A DNA stretch of 64,000 bases, taken from positions 1,223,001-1,287,000 of the forward strand of contig CP071495.1 of NCBI GenBank assembly GCA_017354895.1, read 5' to 3'. Every line of letters begins with the position of its first letter. The first letter of the stretch is position 1. Below the pieces are notes generated by a model. That model made no database searches, had not been told where the DNA came from, and was given only the letters and a program-made list of their open reading frames with translations. The position numbers and the translations under genes were made by a program. This document shows, one piece after another, positions 44,908 to 57,900 of this stretch. This DNA comes from Podospora comata. Taxonomy: Eukaryota; Ascomycota; Sordariomycetes; Sordariales; Podosporaceae.

Positions 44908-47900
44908 CGAGTCTGAGAAACAAGGCCGCGGACGGCAGTGATGAAGAGGAGTAGTGCGCCTGAAATGGGGGAAAATAAAACAAAGAAAAATTGTTAGCCG
45001 CGTTTTGCTAATACAGGGCCCGGCCCTGTGGATTTCACCCCTCCCGAGACTTGGGACTATATCAAACATCCACTATGGCCTGGGCTGAAGCAGAGGCAAA
45101 TAGTAGATAGGAGGGTGGCATGGGATTAGGTGTAATAAGGCCGGGACTCACATTTTGGGGGTTGCCCGAGACCAGCAGCTTGGGTATCGATATTAAACGA
45201 TGTACAGGACGGGAGAGGGGGGGAAGGGGGGGGGGGGGCAGACTTGGATATTAAAAGCAAGATAAGGGCCAACCGCCTTCAACGGGAGAAGATGAAAATG
45301 ACGACAGAGAATACGGTATAGATGCAAGCATCGACGGGCATGAATCAGCGGTACCAAACTCGAGGAGACGTCCAGAGCCTCCAACGGGGTGGCTTTGCTT
45401 TCACGACAGGAAAGAGGAGATAGGGGTAAGAAGCTCCAGCTTTCCGAGACAGTCGAGATCACGGCAACTACAGGGCCTTTCCCTCTTTTTAACAGTTATG
45501 ACCCGGCACCGATGAGCATGACCGGGGAGGACCCCCCGTGCTCAGACGACGGACGACCGAGTCCCAACCAAGGGGAGAGTCTGTGGGCGAAGCGAGGGAA
45601 AAAAAAAAAACCCACGGCTGGGGTGGGAGTTTGGGATTGGGGGAGTGCAAAAAGGGTCCAGACTGATGTTAGTCGATAAGGTCGATAAGAATGAAATACA
45701 GACCAATGAGACGTCATGATTAGGGGCTTCAACGGCGGCCTTCTCGCGCGGCGTGTGCCAACCAGAGCGGCTTTGCTGTGCGGTACCACACACACCCTCT
45801 TCCTTCAGAGCATCTCGTGGGCGTGGTTGGCTCTCCTGGGAGCACATGCGATGATGCAAGTTCGTGCTTGTGATGGTGCGAGTGGACCCCCTCTGGCGCT
45901 GTTCAACTTGTTTCGAGATGGCCCATCGCAGATAGCCGAGTGGACGTTGATTTATCCAAGACTTGCTGACTTGCATGTTGTCTCTGTTTGAGCCGTCCAA
46001 AAGGATCAAAAGAACACGCAGATCATGAGCGGCACAGAACCATAGATTCATCATCCTTCTTGCTCACCCGGCGATCCAGAGAAAGAGAACAGACCATGAT
46101 AGGATCCATGGTTCCATGATTCCTCCCGAGTGCCAAAAAGAAGCCGGCCGCTGTTTGAGACCGGCCGGCGCCAGGACCCTTGCGGTGGGGATGCCGCTCG
46201 GAAACAGCGGGTCTCGACGCTTTGAAAGCGGGGGCTTCTCCCAACATCCAACACCCAGCATCAACTTGAAACAGGACAGTGCCGTGATGGCCATATCATC
46301 AGGTTGTATTCGTGGGATTATTCCCAGAAAATAGGAACAGGAAGCTGCTCGCTGCCATTTCTGGCGAGGCGATGAGAGAAACACATGGACGGTATAGGCA
46401 AGAAGGGATAACCCAAACGCTGCTGGCCATGTTTGAGAGTTGCTGTCACAGGAAAGTGAATGGAACGTGCCCCGCCATCGCCGTCTCGACCAGCAAAAAG
46501 CTTGAATCTCAAACACCTAGGCTGCAGCTCCTGCATTGCTCGCCTCCATTTTCGGCAGTGTCTTACGTTTTGCTGGACCAGTCGTCATTCAGACGAGAAT
46601 GGACCCTGATGCCTCGAGGTTGTCTGATATTTGGACCATCTTCTCGTGATCAAGACGGAAGCCGCCGTGAAAGAAACTCTGTTGAGATCAACAAGATAAC
46701 AGCATCTTTCTTCACATGTTCAAGGTTGAAGGTGATGTTGATATACAACGCGGGGTGGTTGGCGCTAACAATGTAGGCAGAAAATCCCCGTTCGTCAGTG
46801 AGCAGGGAGCTCCCAGTTGCTTCAGAATGAGAGTTGCACCGAGAGAATCCAGCAAGGTTCCCCAGGTTTGCTTTGCATAAAACAATTGGACATCGGCGGG
46901 GACGGGTGAAAAAGAAACACTCTTATCGGCTCGAGACCCAAGAATACCAATACAGCAGCCCGTTGCCAACACCCCGCGTACCAAGCTTTGGTTAGACGGG
47001 TGCCAGCCTTGGCCTCGAGTAGAGGCGGCCGCTCCGGGGTATGAGAACGGGGACGGGCTGCTGTAGAGAGCGGAACGGATGGGCACCAGGGTGGTAGCGA
47101 CCGGCCTGGTCGGCAACCAACTCGATCGTGTCGCCGGAACCTCGTCTCGTTCGGTGAAGACCTCAGCTGAGAAGAGGCTACGAGGATGAAGATAACGGAG
47201 AACCTGGATTCCGAGGAAGGACTTCCAGGACCGTCTGTTGGTGCCTCGGGACCACGAGTTCTTTTCTTTTCGTGTGGCTCACGCAGCCTTGCCTCTGACT
47301 CCTGTTCCCTGTCCCAAGTCTTCCAACCATCATGTCTTTAGCTCACCATCTTCTCTCGGTCAGGTTCGAACGTCAGACGGCATCTCAAGAACACAAAGAT
47401 CTCATTGGGTCTCGTTAGCCAGTGTTAACGGAGCGCCAAGAGCCAGCATCTGGGAAAACCTGCCTCGCGGGGTTCAAGCCACGGGGGCTTACGATTGGCC
47501 CGCCGTGCAAGCCCCAACACACACGAGGCAGATCCGTTGTGACCGGAAAACGGCAATAGAATGCCATAGTGCCAAGCCAAGCGGCCACAGAATATTTAGG
47601 TAGTTCAGGAGAGAGCGGTGATGAGTTTTCCACACTCTGAACCTACTTCGTAGAGAACAGGCCACATCATTCATTGATGCCATCTGCCGGACTCAGGAAC
47701 GGACTCGAAGCGGGAATCATCGATCGGGTCAGCTTGACGTCCAATCACAGCACCGCGCGCTGGACAGACACTGAACAGCGTTGGCCAAGAGGCAGCCAAT
47801 CCTCATCGACCGGGCCTTGGTACCACGCTCTGCCGCCTCTTGACTGCATAGCATGGGTCAAGTCCTACGAGTCCTAATCCGCTGCTTCTGCTTCTGCTTC

Positions 47901-48201
47901 TGCTTCGCTGCCTCTGCCAGACAGCTAGGACCTTGAGAGGAGCAATTCCGCGACCTGCCCCTGCCCAGTCTGCCTTTCATCCACTGGCATTGTTCAGCGC
48001 GCACGGCGAGATCCCAAATAAAACTAAAATGGGTGGCGGAATGCTCTTGTTCGTTGCTTGCCGTTAGCTCTCACTCGCCCTGTCGTCTGTCGTCCCGTTC
48101 GGTTGGTCAAAAGAGAAATATCGCCCCTCTTTGAGAAAGCTCTCTCTGAAAGTACCCCGACCTTTTTGTTGTTGCAATTACAGCATCACGGTCCACCAAA
48201 A
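44908..48201. other. 3.3-kb gene-poor region before the C2H2 regulator
   Basis: Contains the presumed leader of the small gene above, a G-run at 45211-45238, a (TTCTGC)n hexamer repeat at 47882-47906 and the promoter of the downstream regulator. Several unrelated open frames of 70-170 codons lack coding character. Confidence 0.5.
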
Positions 48202-51200
48202 ATGGACCTCAAGAAACCCTATTCCCTCCTGGAGGACCACTCTCTCCAGTCCTCAAACTCAAATCACCCAACATTCCGGTCTTCACCACCCCTATTCCGC
48301 CATGGCCGTCTGTTGACAGACGGTGGGGATGGGGCGAGCTTCACTTCAACCTCGCCCCTCTCCCAGAAGCTCACTGACTTTGACCAAGACCTCGACCTGG
48401 ACTTGAATGAGCAACCCATGTTGTCCTGCGTGTATGTATTACCTAAAGGAAACCCATCAGCGAGAGTCGGTTGTGCTAATTCCATCCAGATCCCAAGAGA
48501 CGTCCCAAGAAGATTGTGCCCGACACAGGTTCATCGTCTGGGCTGCCGTGAAACGCAACGAGTCTCTCAGGAAGCATCCGGAAAAGAAGACGGAATGCCC
48601 CCTTCTCAAATGCAACCACAAGCTCACCGATCACGAATCAATGCTCAAGCATCTGGCAGGGTGCAGATATCTTGCCTCGGGGGAATACTGGTGCTATAAC
48701 CACATGAGAGTGGAGCACTTTGACGATATCAGATGCAAGAAGTGTCTCGGCCATCCATCCCGGGCGAAGAAGGTCCTCACCATAGCCAAGAAGCTTTTCC
48801 ACGGCCTGGGCCACAAATCAAAAAAGGGTCAACAGGGCTCTACCATCGACGAGGAGCGGACACACCAACCACCACCGAGTTACGAATCCATTTCTCGACC
48901 GGCGCCAGGTCCACCACTGCCTGGAAATGCCGCCGAACTGCCCCTTACCGAGATTCTAGAAGCCGACTCCAACGAGATCGAAGTCCCCATGGCGCCACAA
49001 CAGCAACCGCCGCCGCCGCAGCAGCAGCAGCAGCAGTATCCGACGATTGATCCACAAGACCTGCTAGTCCCCCAACCCATCATACCGCCAAGTCTCCCAG
49101 AGCTCGATGCCAGCACCATGGAGTGGGACCACACGCTTGACATGGCGATGCCCCAGATACCATTACAAATGCCAATAACATTACAGGACGACAGCATGCA
49201 GCAGTTTGGTTACGTCAGGCCGCCACTCCAGCTAGCGACAAATAATCCATACGCCCGTCACCAGGCACCTCCTCGACCGGTGTCCCGACCAACATCGACT
49301 GCTCCACGAAGTAAAGGTCTGTCGCCCAGCTCCTCGGTAAGGTCGACAGCAAGCACCGACACGACGACCAGCAACGTTAGCAACGATAGTAACGTCAGCT
49401 ACGATAGCACCTTCAGCAACCTTACCACGGACAGTCATGGGACCACCAACTCTTACGATACTGTTTACAGCAATGCCAACTCATTGGTCTCTCCCATCTC
49501 GAACTATAGCGGTGGGGCCTGGTCGACACCGGACGGCATGAACACAAACATGACGTCCCCCATCGACGGTGCCATGCTCGAAAATTCCTTTGGCGACGCC
49601 GGTTACGACTACGATGGATGCCCGGATTTCCTGCACAACTTTTACTCCGAGTTGCCAGCGGACTTTCCGGTTTCCTCGATGATGGATGGTATTGTTCCAG
49701 ACCCTATCCTGGCGATGAATGAACTCCCAATGACACTCGATCTCGATCTCGATCTCGATCACGCGCCAGGGCCCTCGATGGCAAGCAATGTGGCCGAGCT
49801 GCCCGACAACGGCAGCAGGGAGATGGTGGAAGTCTCGCAACCCGATCCATGCTGCTCAGAAACGAGGTCGATGGTCGACTCAGCCTGGGAAGTACTGCAG
49901 GAGCAGGTCGTGCAATCGATGGTCAAAATCCAGGACATCCGGGGAAATCGACTTGCGCGGCAGCTCAAGTCCATGTCGATTCAGACGATAGCGGAGAGGG
50001 GGCTGCGGACTTTGCGCTTGTATCTTGATGGGTTTCAACCATCGACTGCGGACGACGCGCTGTGCCTGGCGCATCTCGTGTTTGCATTTGCCTTGGTTGC
50101 GTATCAGGAGGGAACGCACAAACGTGTGAGGGGACTATATCTCCAGTCTCTTCCGCTCATGGGCATGATGCCAGAGCAGGACCGTCCGGATTACCAGCAA
50201 CTGGCCGACTTCATCTGGAAGCCCGAGGGTCTAGCATCGTCTGGTGCCCAGAGAAGCCCGGATACGGTCGGCAGCATGTTTCCAGATTCCAAGGGGAAAT
50301 CGCCAGTCGGCCACCATGGGATGAGATCGCAGCCGCCAGATATGTTTCGTGCGGCTGCTTGGGATTTCCTTGATGGTGAGCTTTCCAACTGTCTCTCGTC
50401 ACAAAACCAACCGCTAACGTCGCTAGAACTCGAAATGAAAATGCTCTTCGGGTCCGACTCCCACCTCCACGATCTGCAAGACCCGGCGGCTCTCCTCGTC
50501 AAACACACCCAAGACTCGCACCAAAACGGAGCGGTGAACCCGGCCCTCCTACAAACAGTGAAACCCATCCTAGAAAAACTCACCCGGACCTATGACAGCC
50601 CCGACCTGCGAGAGAAGCTCAGACAAACATTCCGAAACTTGACCTCTGGGCAAACTTCCAGCATCCGCAAACTCGAAATCGAACTCCTCCACGCCGGCCA
50701 AACCACCCTCCCCTCCTCTCGGTACTACGACTTCTTCGTCCCCCAAACCCGCCAGCTCATCGACGAAGTCTACCTCATCCACGACCCCGCCCAGGGAACC
50801 CGCCGGCGAAGCGACTACCACAGCCTGGGCATCACTTACATTGAGAGCCTCCTCCCCGACCTCGACAACTTTTCTTCTTCTTCTTCTTCTTCTTCTTCTT
50901 CTTCTTCTTCTTCTTCTTCTTCTTCTTCTTCTTCTTCTTCTTCTTCTTCTTCTTCTTCTCCAGAGCAGCAGCAACAATCAATGGATGATTACCTCAACCT
51001 TGCCACCTCCTCCTCCCCACAACCACAACCAACCCCCCAACAGCAACCGGTACCAGACGACCGAATCGTCGAAGCCGATTCCAAATGCGACGAGTGCGGC
51101 TACCGGCCAAAGGGACACCCAAGGTGGTTCAAAGGTAGCATGGCCAAGCATAAGAGGCTGAAGCACAGCCACGAGCCGCCCAAGATTTACAGCTGCAAGT

Positions 51201-51361
51201 ACCCCGGCTGCACGAGCCAGTACAAGAACCGGCCGGACAACCTGAGGCAGCATCAGATTGAGAAGGGGCATTTTTTGGAGGGGGAGGAGGTGGTGGTTAA
51301 GAGGGGGAGTAAGAGGAGGAGGGTGGAAGGGGGGGAGGGGTTGAATGGGGGGAGGGAATAA
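48202..51361 (+). CDS. C2H2-type zinc-finger regulator with poly-Ser tract
   Basis: Hypothetical nuclear regulator, 1016 residues if exons are 48202-48431, 48490-50375 and 50427-51361. The first junction uses a GTATGT donor and restores one frame ('NEQPMLSCVSQETSQ'). The second intron (51 nt, GTGAGC...GCTAAC...TAG) is a multiple of three, so retention would add 17 residues. A Cys/His-rich N-terminal region ('CPLLKCNHKLTDHESMLKHL', 'CRYLASGEYWCYNHM', 'CKKCLG') may be zinc-binding. A long Gln/Pro/Ser/Thr middle and a helical region near residues 500-600 follow. About 29 consecutive Ser come next, then two C-terminal fingers ('CDECGYRPKG...HKRLKH' and 'CKYPGCTSQYKNRPDNLRQH') and a basic 'RGSKRRRVE' signal. 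The finger pair is widespread in Pezizomycotina proteins of unknown role. Confidence 0.8.
50872..50959 (+). repeat. (TTC)n coding microsatellite
   Basis: About 29 uninterrupted trinucleotide units encoding poly-Ser in the C2H2 regulator. Pure codon use (TCT) marks it as slippage-prone and length-polymorphic. Confidence 0.95.
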
Positions 51362-52018
51362 TTATTGGATCGGGAGAGGAAGTGAGATAGTGAGGGGGAA
51401 GGGGGAAGGGGAAGGGGAAGGGGAAGGGGGAAGGGGGAAGGAGTTCTCTTGGCCGCGGCGGAAATAGATACCATTTTGCATTTTTTATGGGGCGTATTTT
51501 TTGAGGGGAGGGGTTTTTTATTTGGTTTTTTTTTTTTTGGTTTTTTTTTGGTTTTTTCTTTTGGTTTTTTTTTATAGTTTTTTTTTCTTTTTTGGGGGGG
51601 GTTTTCTTTTGTGTATACATATTTCCTTAACTGTTTTCTTTTCGTTTCCTGTGTCGGTTTCTTATGTAACATTATGGGGGGGGTTTACGGGTTTATAGAA
51701 TCCCGGACTGGGGACAAGGGTCGCGAGAATACCTAGGGGGCTACAGGACCACACAACGGGGAGATATTATACTGGCTACAGACATTTGCTTGGCTGTTGA
51801 TTGGCTAATTTGTGGGATGAGCATTACAAGGCAGACTACATATAAAATATACATGCCACCTCTACAAGAGAGGTTTTGCTTCCTGCCTCTTCGCTCCACG
51901 TTCCGGATCACTTGCTGATGAAACGCCGCTGTGCTTGAGTTGTCATGGAATCATCTCTATTTTCCAACCTTGGTAAAACACCCCCGATTATCTTGACCAC
52001 ACTTCCACGTCCTCACAT
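51362..52018. other. Convergent spacer with low-complexity tracts
   Basis: GGGGAA/GGGGGAA repeats at 51396-51441, then poly-T-rich sequence 51525-51610. It includes both 3' UTRs. No gene seen. Confidence 0.6.
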
Positions 52019-52990
52019 CTACTCAACCTCATCCCTCCAAGGAATGCTCCTCGCCGCCCCCTCCCTCGTAACCGTCACCGCCGCCGCCTTATTCGCCCTC
52101 CCCACCGCCCCCCCAACATCAAACTCCCCCCCCTCCTTCCTCGCCCTCGCAGCCTCAAGCGCATACCTCCCCACAAACGTATCCCCCGCCCCAGTAGTAT
52201 CAACAACCTTGACCCCCTTCTCAGCCTCGATCAACCCACTCCTTCCCCCCTTGGTCAAATAAAACACCCCCCTCCCCCCAAGCGTAGCAATAAAATTCTC
52301 CACCCCCTTCCCCACGAACCCTTTCCCAACCCTCTCCAACCCCTCCAGCGTATCCAGCTCCTTTTCCTCAACCCCCCCAAGAATGGCAGCCTCCGTCTCA
52401 TTAACAACCAAATGCCTCAACCCGTCATAAACCCCATCCGGCAGAATCTTCGCCGGCGCCGGATTGAGCAAAACATCCACCCCCCGTCTCTTCGCCTCCT
52501 CCACCGCTTTGAGTACAGTCCCCATCGGAATTTCGAGTTGCATGATCAACAAATCGGTCTTGTCCAACCACCCCCCCTGTGTAACGTACTCCTCCCCTAC
52601 TTGGTGGTTCGCCTCTCCGGAGATGATGATTCTGTTTTGGCCTGTTTCCGCCTCCACGACGATCATGGCGATGCCAGTTTTCTTGTTGGGGAGTTTGGTT
52701 ACCAGGGAGGAGTCGACCCCGTGGGTGGCGAGGTTAGACAACAAAAGGTCGCCGTTGGAGTCGGAGCCTACGGCGCCGACCATGGAGACGTGGGCGGAGG
52801 GGGAGGAGAGGTCGCGGGGACGGGAGAGCTTGGCGCAGGCGACGGCTTGGTTGGAACCTTTGCCGCCTGGGGAGGTGAGGAAGGAGGTTGCGGTTAGGGT
52901 TTCGCCTGGGAGGGGGTGATGGGGGACGTAGGCTACTAGGTCGGTGTTGAGGGAGCCGAGGATTGTTATGTTGGGGATTTGGGAGGACAT
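52019..52990 (-). CDS. rbk1: Ribokinase (PfkB family)
   Basis: Phosphorylates D-ribose to ribose-5-phosphate with ATP in the cytosol. Single exon, 323 residues. Motifs: N-terminal 'ITILGSLNTDLVAYVP', PfkB signature 1 'TSPGGKGSNQAVACAKL', 'NPAPAKILPDGVYDGL', and signature 2 'VVDTTGAGDTFVGRYALEAA' with the catalytic Asp (about residue 270) in GAGD. The end 'AAAVTVTREGAARSIPWRDE' matches the ribokinase monovalent-cation site. Length and motif order are those of true ribokinases rather than adenosine or fructokinases. Convergent with the C2H2 regulator. Confidence 0.93.
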   Translation of the reverse strand: MSSQIPNITILGSLNTDLVAYVPHHPLPGETLTATSFLTSPGGKGSNQAVACAKLSRPRDLSSPSAHVSMVGAVGSDSNGDLLLSNLATHGVDSSLVTKLPNKKTGIAMIVVEAETGQNRIIISGEANHQVGEEYVTQGGWLDKTDLLIMQLEIPMGTVLKAVEEAKRRGVDVLLNPAPAKILPDGVYDGLRHLVVNETEAAILGGVEEKELDTLEGLERVGKGFVGKGVENFIATLGGRGVFYLTKGGRSGLIEAEKGVKVVDTTGAGDTFVGRYALEAARARKEGGEFDVGGAVGRANKAAAVTVTREGAARSIPWRDEVE

Positions 52991-53811
52991 TTTGATGGTT
53001 TGGGGGCTGTTTTTTGTTTTTTTGTTTTGTTTTTTTTTGGTCTGGGAGTTTGATCAAGTTTGAAGGTGAGGTTTGTGATGTTGGTGGTTGTTGGGGTAAA
53101 AGTTACAAGTGAGTTGAATGATGAGGGATGGAATGGATGATGAAAATAAGAGGGGAGGTTTAAAGTGGGGTAAGGTCTTTTGCACCTGCCTTGTGCAGTT
53201 AAGATGGTTGTTATCGGAGGGCGGCGAAAACCTTGATTTTTTCCTTCCCTTGGAAAATAAGATTTGTTGACTCTCAAATATAGGATTTGAGATCTTGGAG
53301 ATGGGCTTTGTCGAGTTGTAGGTGTGAAGCAGATAGCAAGAGGTTGGATGAGGGGCAGCTGTTTACATACTCGAAAATAAGTGGTCTGATACCTGAGAAC
53401 ACGCGGTCACCTGAACACTGTCTCAATACTCCAGCTCTCATGATCTTGTGACCAAATCCATCGGATGAGATAATGCCAACCATTTTATTAGAGGGACTTA
53501 ATTTTAGACGCATTCATGCTTGTTTTCGAAGCTGATGTTTGTCGACATGAGACCATAACAGCGTTCTGATGTTGAATACACACTTCGATACCAGTTGTGA
53601 CACGTATATCCTTCCGAGCGATTCTCACCACCCAACGTAAATATCAAAGGCGAAATCTGTTGAAGATTGAGATTCACACAATACTGATATGAGGTACTCT
53701 CCCACAAAATTCGCACCTTCCCATAGCCCAAAAAGCAAACAACACAACCGGCCATCATTCATAACGACATCTCACCCATCACCTTCCCTCTCTTCTATGA
53801 TGCTCACGGAT
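52991..53811. other. Spacer ribokinase promoter / GFA gene 3' end
   Basis: 820 bases, TTTTG-rich leader just upstream of the ribokinase start, otherwise featureless. Confidence 0.5.
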
Positions 53812-54916
53812 TCACATACTCCCCCCCTCCCCCGCCCTCCTAGCCTGCCTCACCCTCCCCCCCCGTCTCAACCCCTCCACATCCAACTCATCCTGATTCA
53901 CCACCCTCAAATTAACCGGTCGAATATCCTTGAACCCCTCCCTAAACTTTCTCATCTCCTCTGAAACCTCCTCCCCTTCCTGGATAGGCACCGGCTCGGC
54001 AAGAACCAACACCCCGCAGTGTTTACACGATCCTTTGCGGACAACCTTTTGGTTGAATTCATACCAGGTGAGGTTTTCCCTCCCGGAAATGACAAGCTGG
54101 TCTTTTGTTGGGTAGGCCCAGACGTAGCCGCCCTGTTCAGAGGGCTGTCAGATGGGTTGGCAAGGGGGGAATGGGGAGGACCTACACGGATACAATGGCT
54201 GCAGTTGCACTCTGCTAGCATGCCTTTGTAGGATTGGCTCTCGAAGGGGTGGTCGACTTTGAGGGCGGCGGTTACGGCGCCGCAGTGGCAGGAGCCGTGG
54301 TAGAGGGTTCCTTGGTTGTCTGGGATTGACTGAGGGGCGGGGAGAGGGCCGGGGTGGGTAGGGGGGGTGTAAGGGGGTGGGTGGGCTGTGCTGTCGACGC
54401 TGGAAGGGGGTGTTAGTTGTTTGCGGGAGAGAAGGGGGGAGAAAGGGGGCATACTGTCGCTCTTGGAGGGCCCAGATGTCGAGGTTTTGGATGCAGCGGG
54501 CCTGTGTTGGATGATGGTCAGTGAGGGGATTATGTAAAGAGAACGTTGGTGTAAAACGTACATTGATGCCCATATTCATCGGGGGGTCGAAGAACTCGGA
54601 TGTTCCGTAGGTTGCGGTGCCGCATTTGCTGCAGAACTACACAAGTCTGTTAGTTGAGCGACGGTGGTATATGATGATTGAGACTCACTTGATGCTTCCA
54701 CTTCTTCTCCCCAAACTGATACTGCTTGATAGTCCCCCCATCCTTGACAATCTTCAGCTCAACCCCCGGAGTAATGGCAAAATACCCCTTCTTGTAGCAA
54801 ATACTGCAGTTGCAAATCACACCTGACTTGATCTCGGGGGCTTCAAACTCAAAGACAAAGGCACCGCAGTGGCAGTTGCCGCGGTATTTCTTGATTTGCT
54901 GTTCCGAGTCCGCCAT
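53812..54916 (-). CDS. Protein with two GFA/CENP-V (DUF636) zinc domains
   Basis: Glutathione-dependent formaldehyde-activating (GFA)-fold protein; family members bind zinc, and some act on S-hydroxymethyl-glutathione. Exons on the minus strand: 54916-54689, 54636-54562, 54501-54455, 54399-54186 and 54132-53812; 294 residues. Every junction closes in frame with good GT/AG signals. Domain 1 (about 1-120): 'GNCHCGAFVFEF', 'CNCSICYKKGYF', 'FCSKCGTATYG'. A Pro-rich linker follows ('HPPPYTPPTHPGPLP'). Domain 2 (about 150-240): 'GSCHCGAVTAAL', 'AECNCSHCIRGGYVWAYP', 'KGSCKHCGVLVLAEP'. Both domains keep all zinc-ligand cysteines. The end is a basic unstructured tail. It could be mistaken for two single-domain genes, but no stop or start separates them. 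Confidence 0.85.
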
Positions 54917-57900
54917 TTTGTTCAGTTTCGGAGGTTGATGGTCAGGATTGAAGTTGTGAGATTCTTGACTACCTAGGTAGGTAAATCGGAAGCTGCCATT
55001 AACTACTCGGCTGCCTTGCCCTTTGTGAACCAACATCCATCCCACACGAGCACACGTAACCACCGGGCCAACTTTGACCCTGATTATCTGTTACAGCGTT
55101 CCATCAGACACCAGTAATGTACATAATATTCTTGACTTCGGACTTCGGACTCGAATCCTTTCCTCCCCAATGGGATTCATTAGAGGGGCTTGACACGCTT
55201 CTGTCGTGTCGAGAGTACCCCGCAGCGCGAGAGTGTACGCGGTGTCAGGTGACCTAGGTATCGTAGGGTAGAGAGTTGAAGAGGCAAGAGAACGATCGAC
55301 AGCCACGACATCGCCAACGGTCTGTCTCACTCCCCGCCCTTTCTTCTCCAGCATCAACGATTTGTTGGGACAGCATCGCAATGATCACTTGACCACTTTT
55401 ACCCCAGAAAATACTTCCTCAAAAAAATCAAAAAATCAAAAAAAAAGAAAGCACGACAGGCGGTGAGGAAAAAACCCATATCCTCGGGTCCCAAGAGATG
55501 ACATCCCCCGAGTCGGTGTGCCCCCATGCCGGATCGCGCTCGGCCCCTCGCTCCGGGAATGAAAGCTTCGCCCAAGCATCGGATAAGGCTATGCCGCATT
55601 TTCTAGATGCCGGTGCGAAAAGAAGAACAAGCAGTGGCCACATGACCATGTGAAGATCCTCTTGAGATCGATAAATCATATCAATGTAGTGGGCTAGATT
55701 TCCATCCTACCGGCGGTCGAAAACTTAAGCATCAGCTGATCGTGGTACGGATTACGAGAGAGATGAAACTCTACGAACCCGTCAGCTGGGGTTACCTTTG
55801 TTGCACTACTTTTCTTCCGAGAGAGATGTCAACAATAAGGAACTTTTTGCCAGGGCGACGAGGGTGCTGCAAGGCACTACTAGACGGATCGACACTCGAC
55901 ATCCGCTTTGTGTCGTTCAGGTACAGAATGGCTGTCCGGCAGGCAGATCGACAAACTTGACGACATGTTGGTTTCTGGAGACGAGACCAGCTACAGTAGA
56001 TAGCCGTCGGCAAGCGAACTCTTGCCGATGACTGGTGTTGAATGTTGATAGACCAGGTTCCCCGCACCAAACGAATCCCGAGCTGTTCGTCCGGTGAATG
56101 TTGCTGCTGTGGTCGGCATGCAGCGTGCCTTTTTGGTGTGTGGTCCGGCGGGCCCGGCGTTGTCTGGGCGTGGGGTGGCCCCGGGAGTCTGGGGCAGGGG
56201 AGAGGGAGGCTGGTCACCGTTCCGGACCATTGCGGGTCGGGTGGAAGGCCGACAAATCAGAGCCTAGTCCGGCTTGGCCCGATTGTCGATTCGCGAATGG
56301 GACTGTTGCTGATGGGGGATGGGGATGACGTCGACGATTGGTCATTGTCATTGTTGTCTTTTCTCTCGCTGGATTGTTTCAAATTTGCCCCGCCGTAAGG
56401 GGAAAAGAAAAGACGGAAATTTTCGTGTCGAGAAAGGGAACCTCGTCGAGATGCTTGCTGCAAGGACTCTATGACCTTGTTATGTCTGATGTGATCGACG
56501 GCGTTGTGACCCCTTTTGCTCCATCGGGCTTCAACGAGCCCATGCATCTCCATGTTGGCTGTACCCTTCTCAGCAAAAAGATGCGAGTACTCAGCAGAAG
56601 GACCTCGAGGTCGTTCAACTCCAGCTGCTACCGGACGCGAGCTGCGAGCTGCGAGCTGTGGTGCGTTGTATAAGGCGGGGTTTGCCGATGGTGGTGAGGG
56701 GTAACGACGAGGTTCATCGTGGCGTGTGGCTCTCTGTCTACATCGTCATATTCCTTCCCTCGCAACATCTGAGATGAGATGAGCTGTAATGAGGATGTGG
56801 CCTCGTCATCCGTTCCTCCATTGGGACATATCCGTGTCTTTTCCGCTACAGGTACCCGAGACAGAGGCAAAGAGAAGAGAAGTTGTAAGGTAGAGTCAAG
56901 ATGACGAGTGTTCTGCGGGTCCATCGCTCCTCTCCAATCCACACTTGGCTGTGCCTGTCAAGCTGATCGTTCGTTCCCACCAAGCTTGGCATGGAAGAAA
57001 ACATGGAATTTCCAGAGCACTAATTCAACTTTGTACTTTGTCTTGTTGACCGCCCGCCCTGAGAGTGAGACACCTCGTCCCGTCTCCCGCCTGTCACTTG
57101 CTTGGACGATGGCCATGTTCCCCGGATTTTCATCTGCTGTACATACACGCACCCGCCCCCGCCCGTTGCCCGCTCCCATGGCAAGAAGGCGGCATTCGGT
57201 CAGGAACACGACATATGCACGAGAAGAAGACGCTAACCTCTGCTCCAGTCGCCCGGCGTGGGGCCCGCAACACCATCTGTCTTGTGATTTGTCCCTTGCA
57301 TCACGAACTCCCACGTTCCCCAGAATGAGGCGGTGCCCGGCCTGCATTCCATGACAAAAAGATTCCGTCTTGAGCCCTCCCGACAGAGGCAACATTCCTT
57401 CTGGAATCCAAGGTACGAGCTATAGGAACAGGTACATACATGGGACATAACAAGAGACAGGCGAACTAGCGGCCGGCTAGCACCCGCCAGTCCCGGCACC
57501 TCTTTCCCATCCATACAGACTCGAACAGAACCTTTTTCATGGTGTCCACTTGACGCTCTGATTGGCAATGGAAGGGGCCGATCCACCAGGGACGCTTCTT
57601 GCTGTCCACCCTTCTGGGGCCATCTTGGTCATGAGTCCCGCCCTGGTCACGCTACATGCGGTGTTCTGCCCCTTGATATTTTTAACCTCTATACTCCCCA
57701 GGTACCTACCTCACTCTCCAAGATGACTATAAGGTAGCGTTTTCTTGGATAGGTTCGGCGGTAACCCGTACAGCTTACCTACCTACCTACCTACCTCCCC
57801 GTACCTTCCTCACTCCCCCCCCTCGCGAGCCGCCAAGCTAGATCCCGTTCTTTGTTCGGCTACCCGGTATCTGGATCGGAATACACCATCCTCTCTTATA

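Noticed and set aside
47238-47603. 121-codon plus-strand frame
   Set aside because: Starts with GTG, no domain, composition like surrounding non-coding sequence.
50570-50977. Minus-strand frame with about 29 consecutive Arg
   Set aside because: It is the antisense of the TTC microsatellite in the C2H2 regulator.
53952-54563. Separate second gene for the downstream GFA domain
   Set aside because: The frame continues from the first domain through two well-formed introns, with no stop or promoter between.
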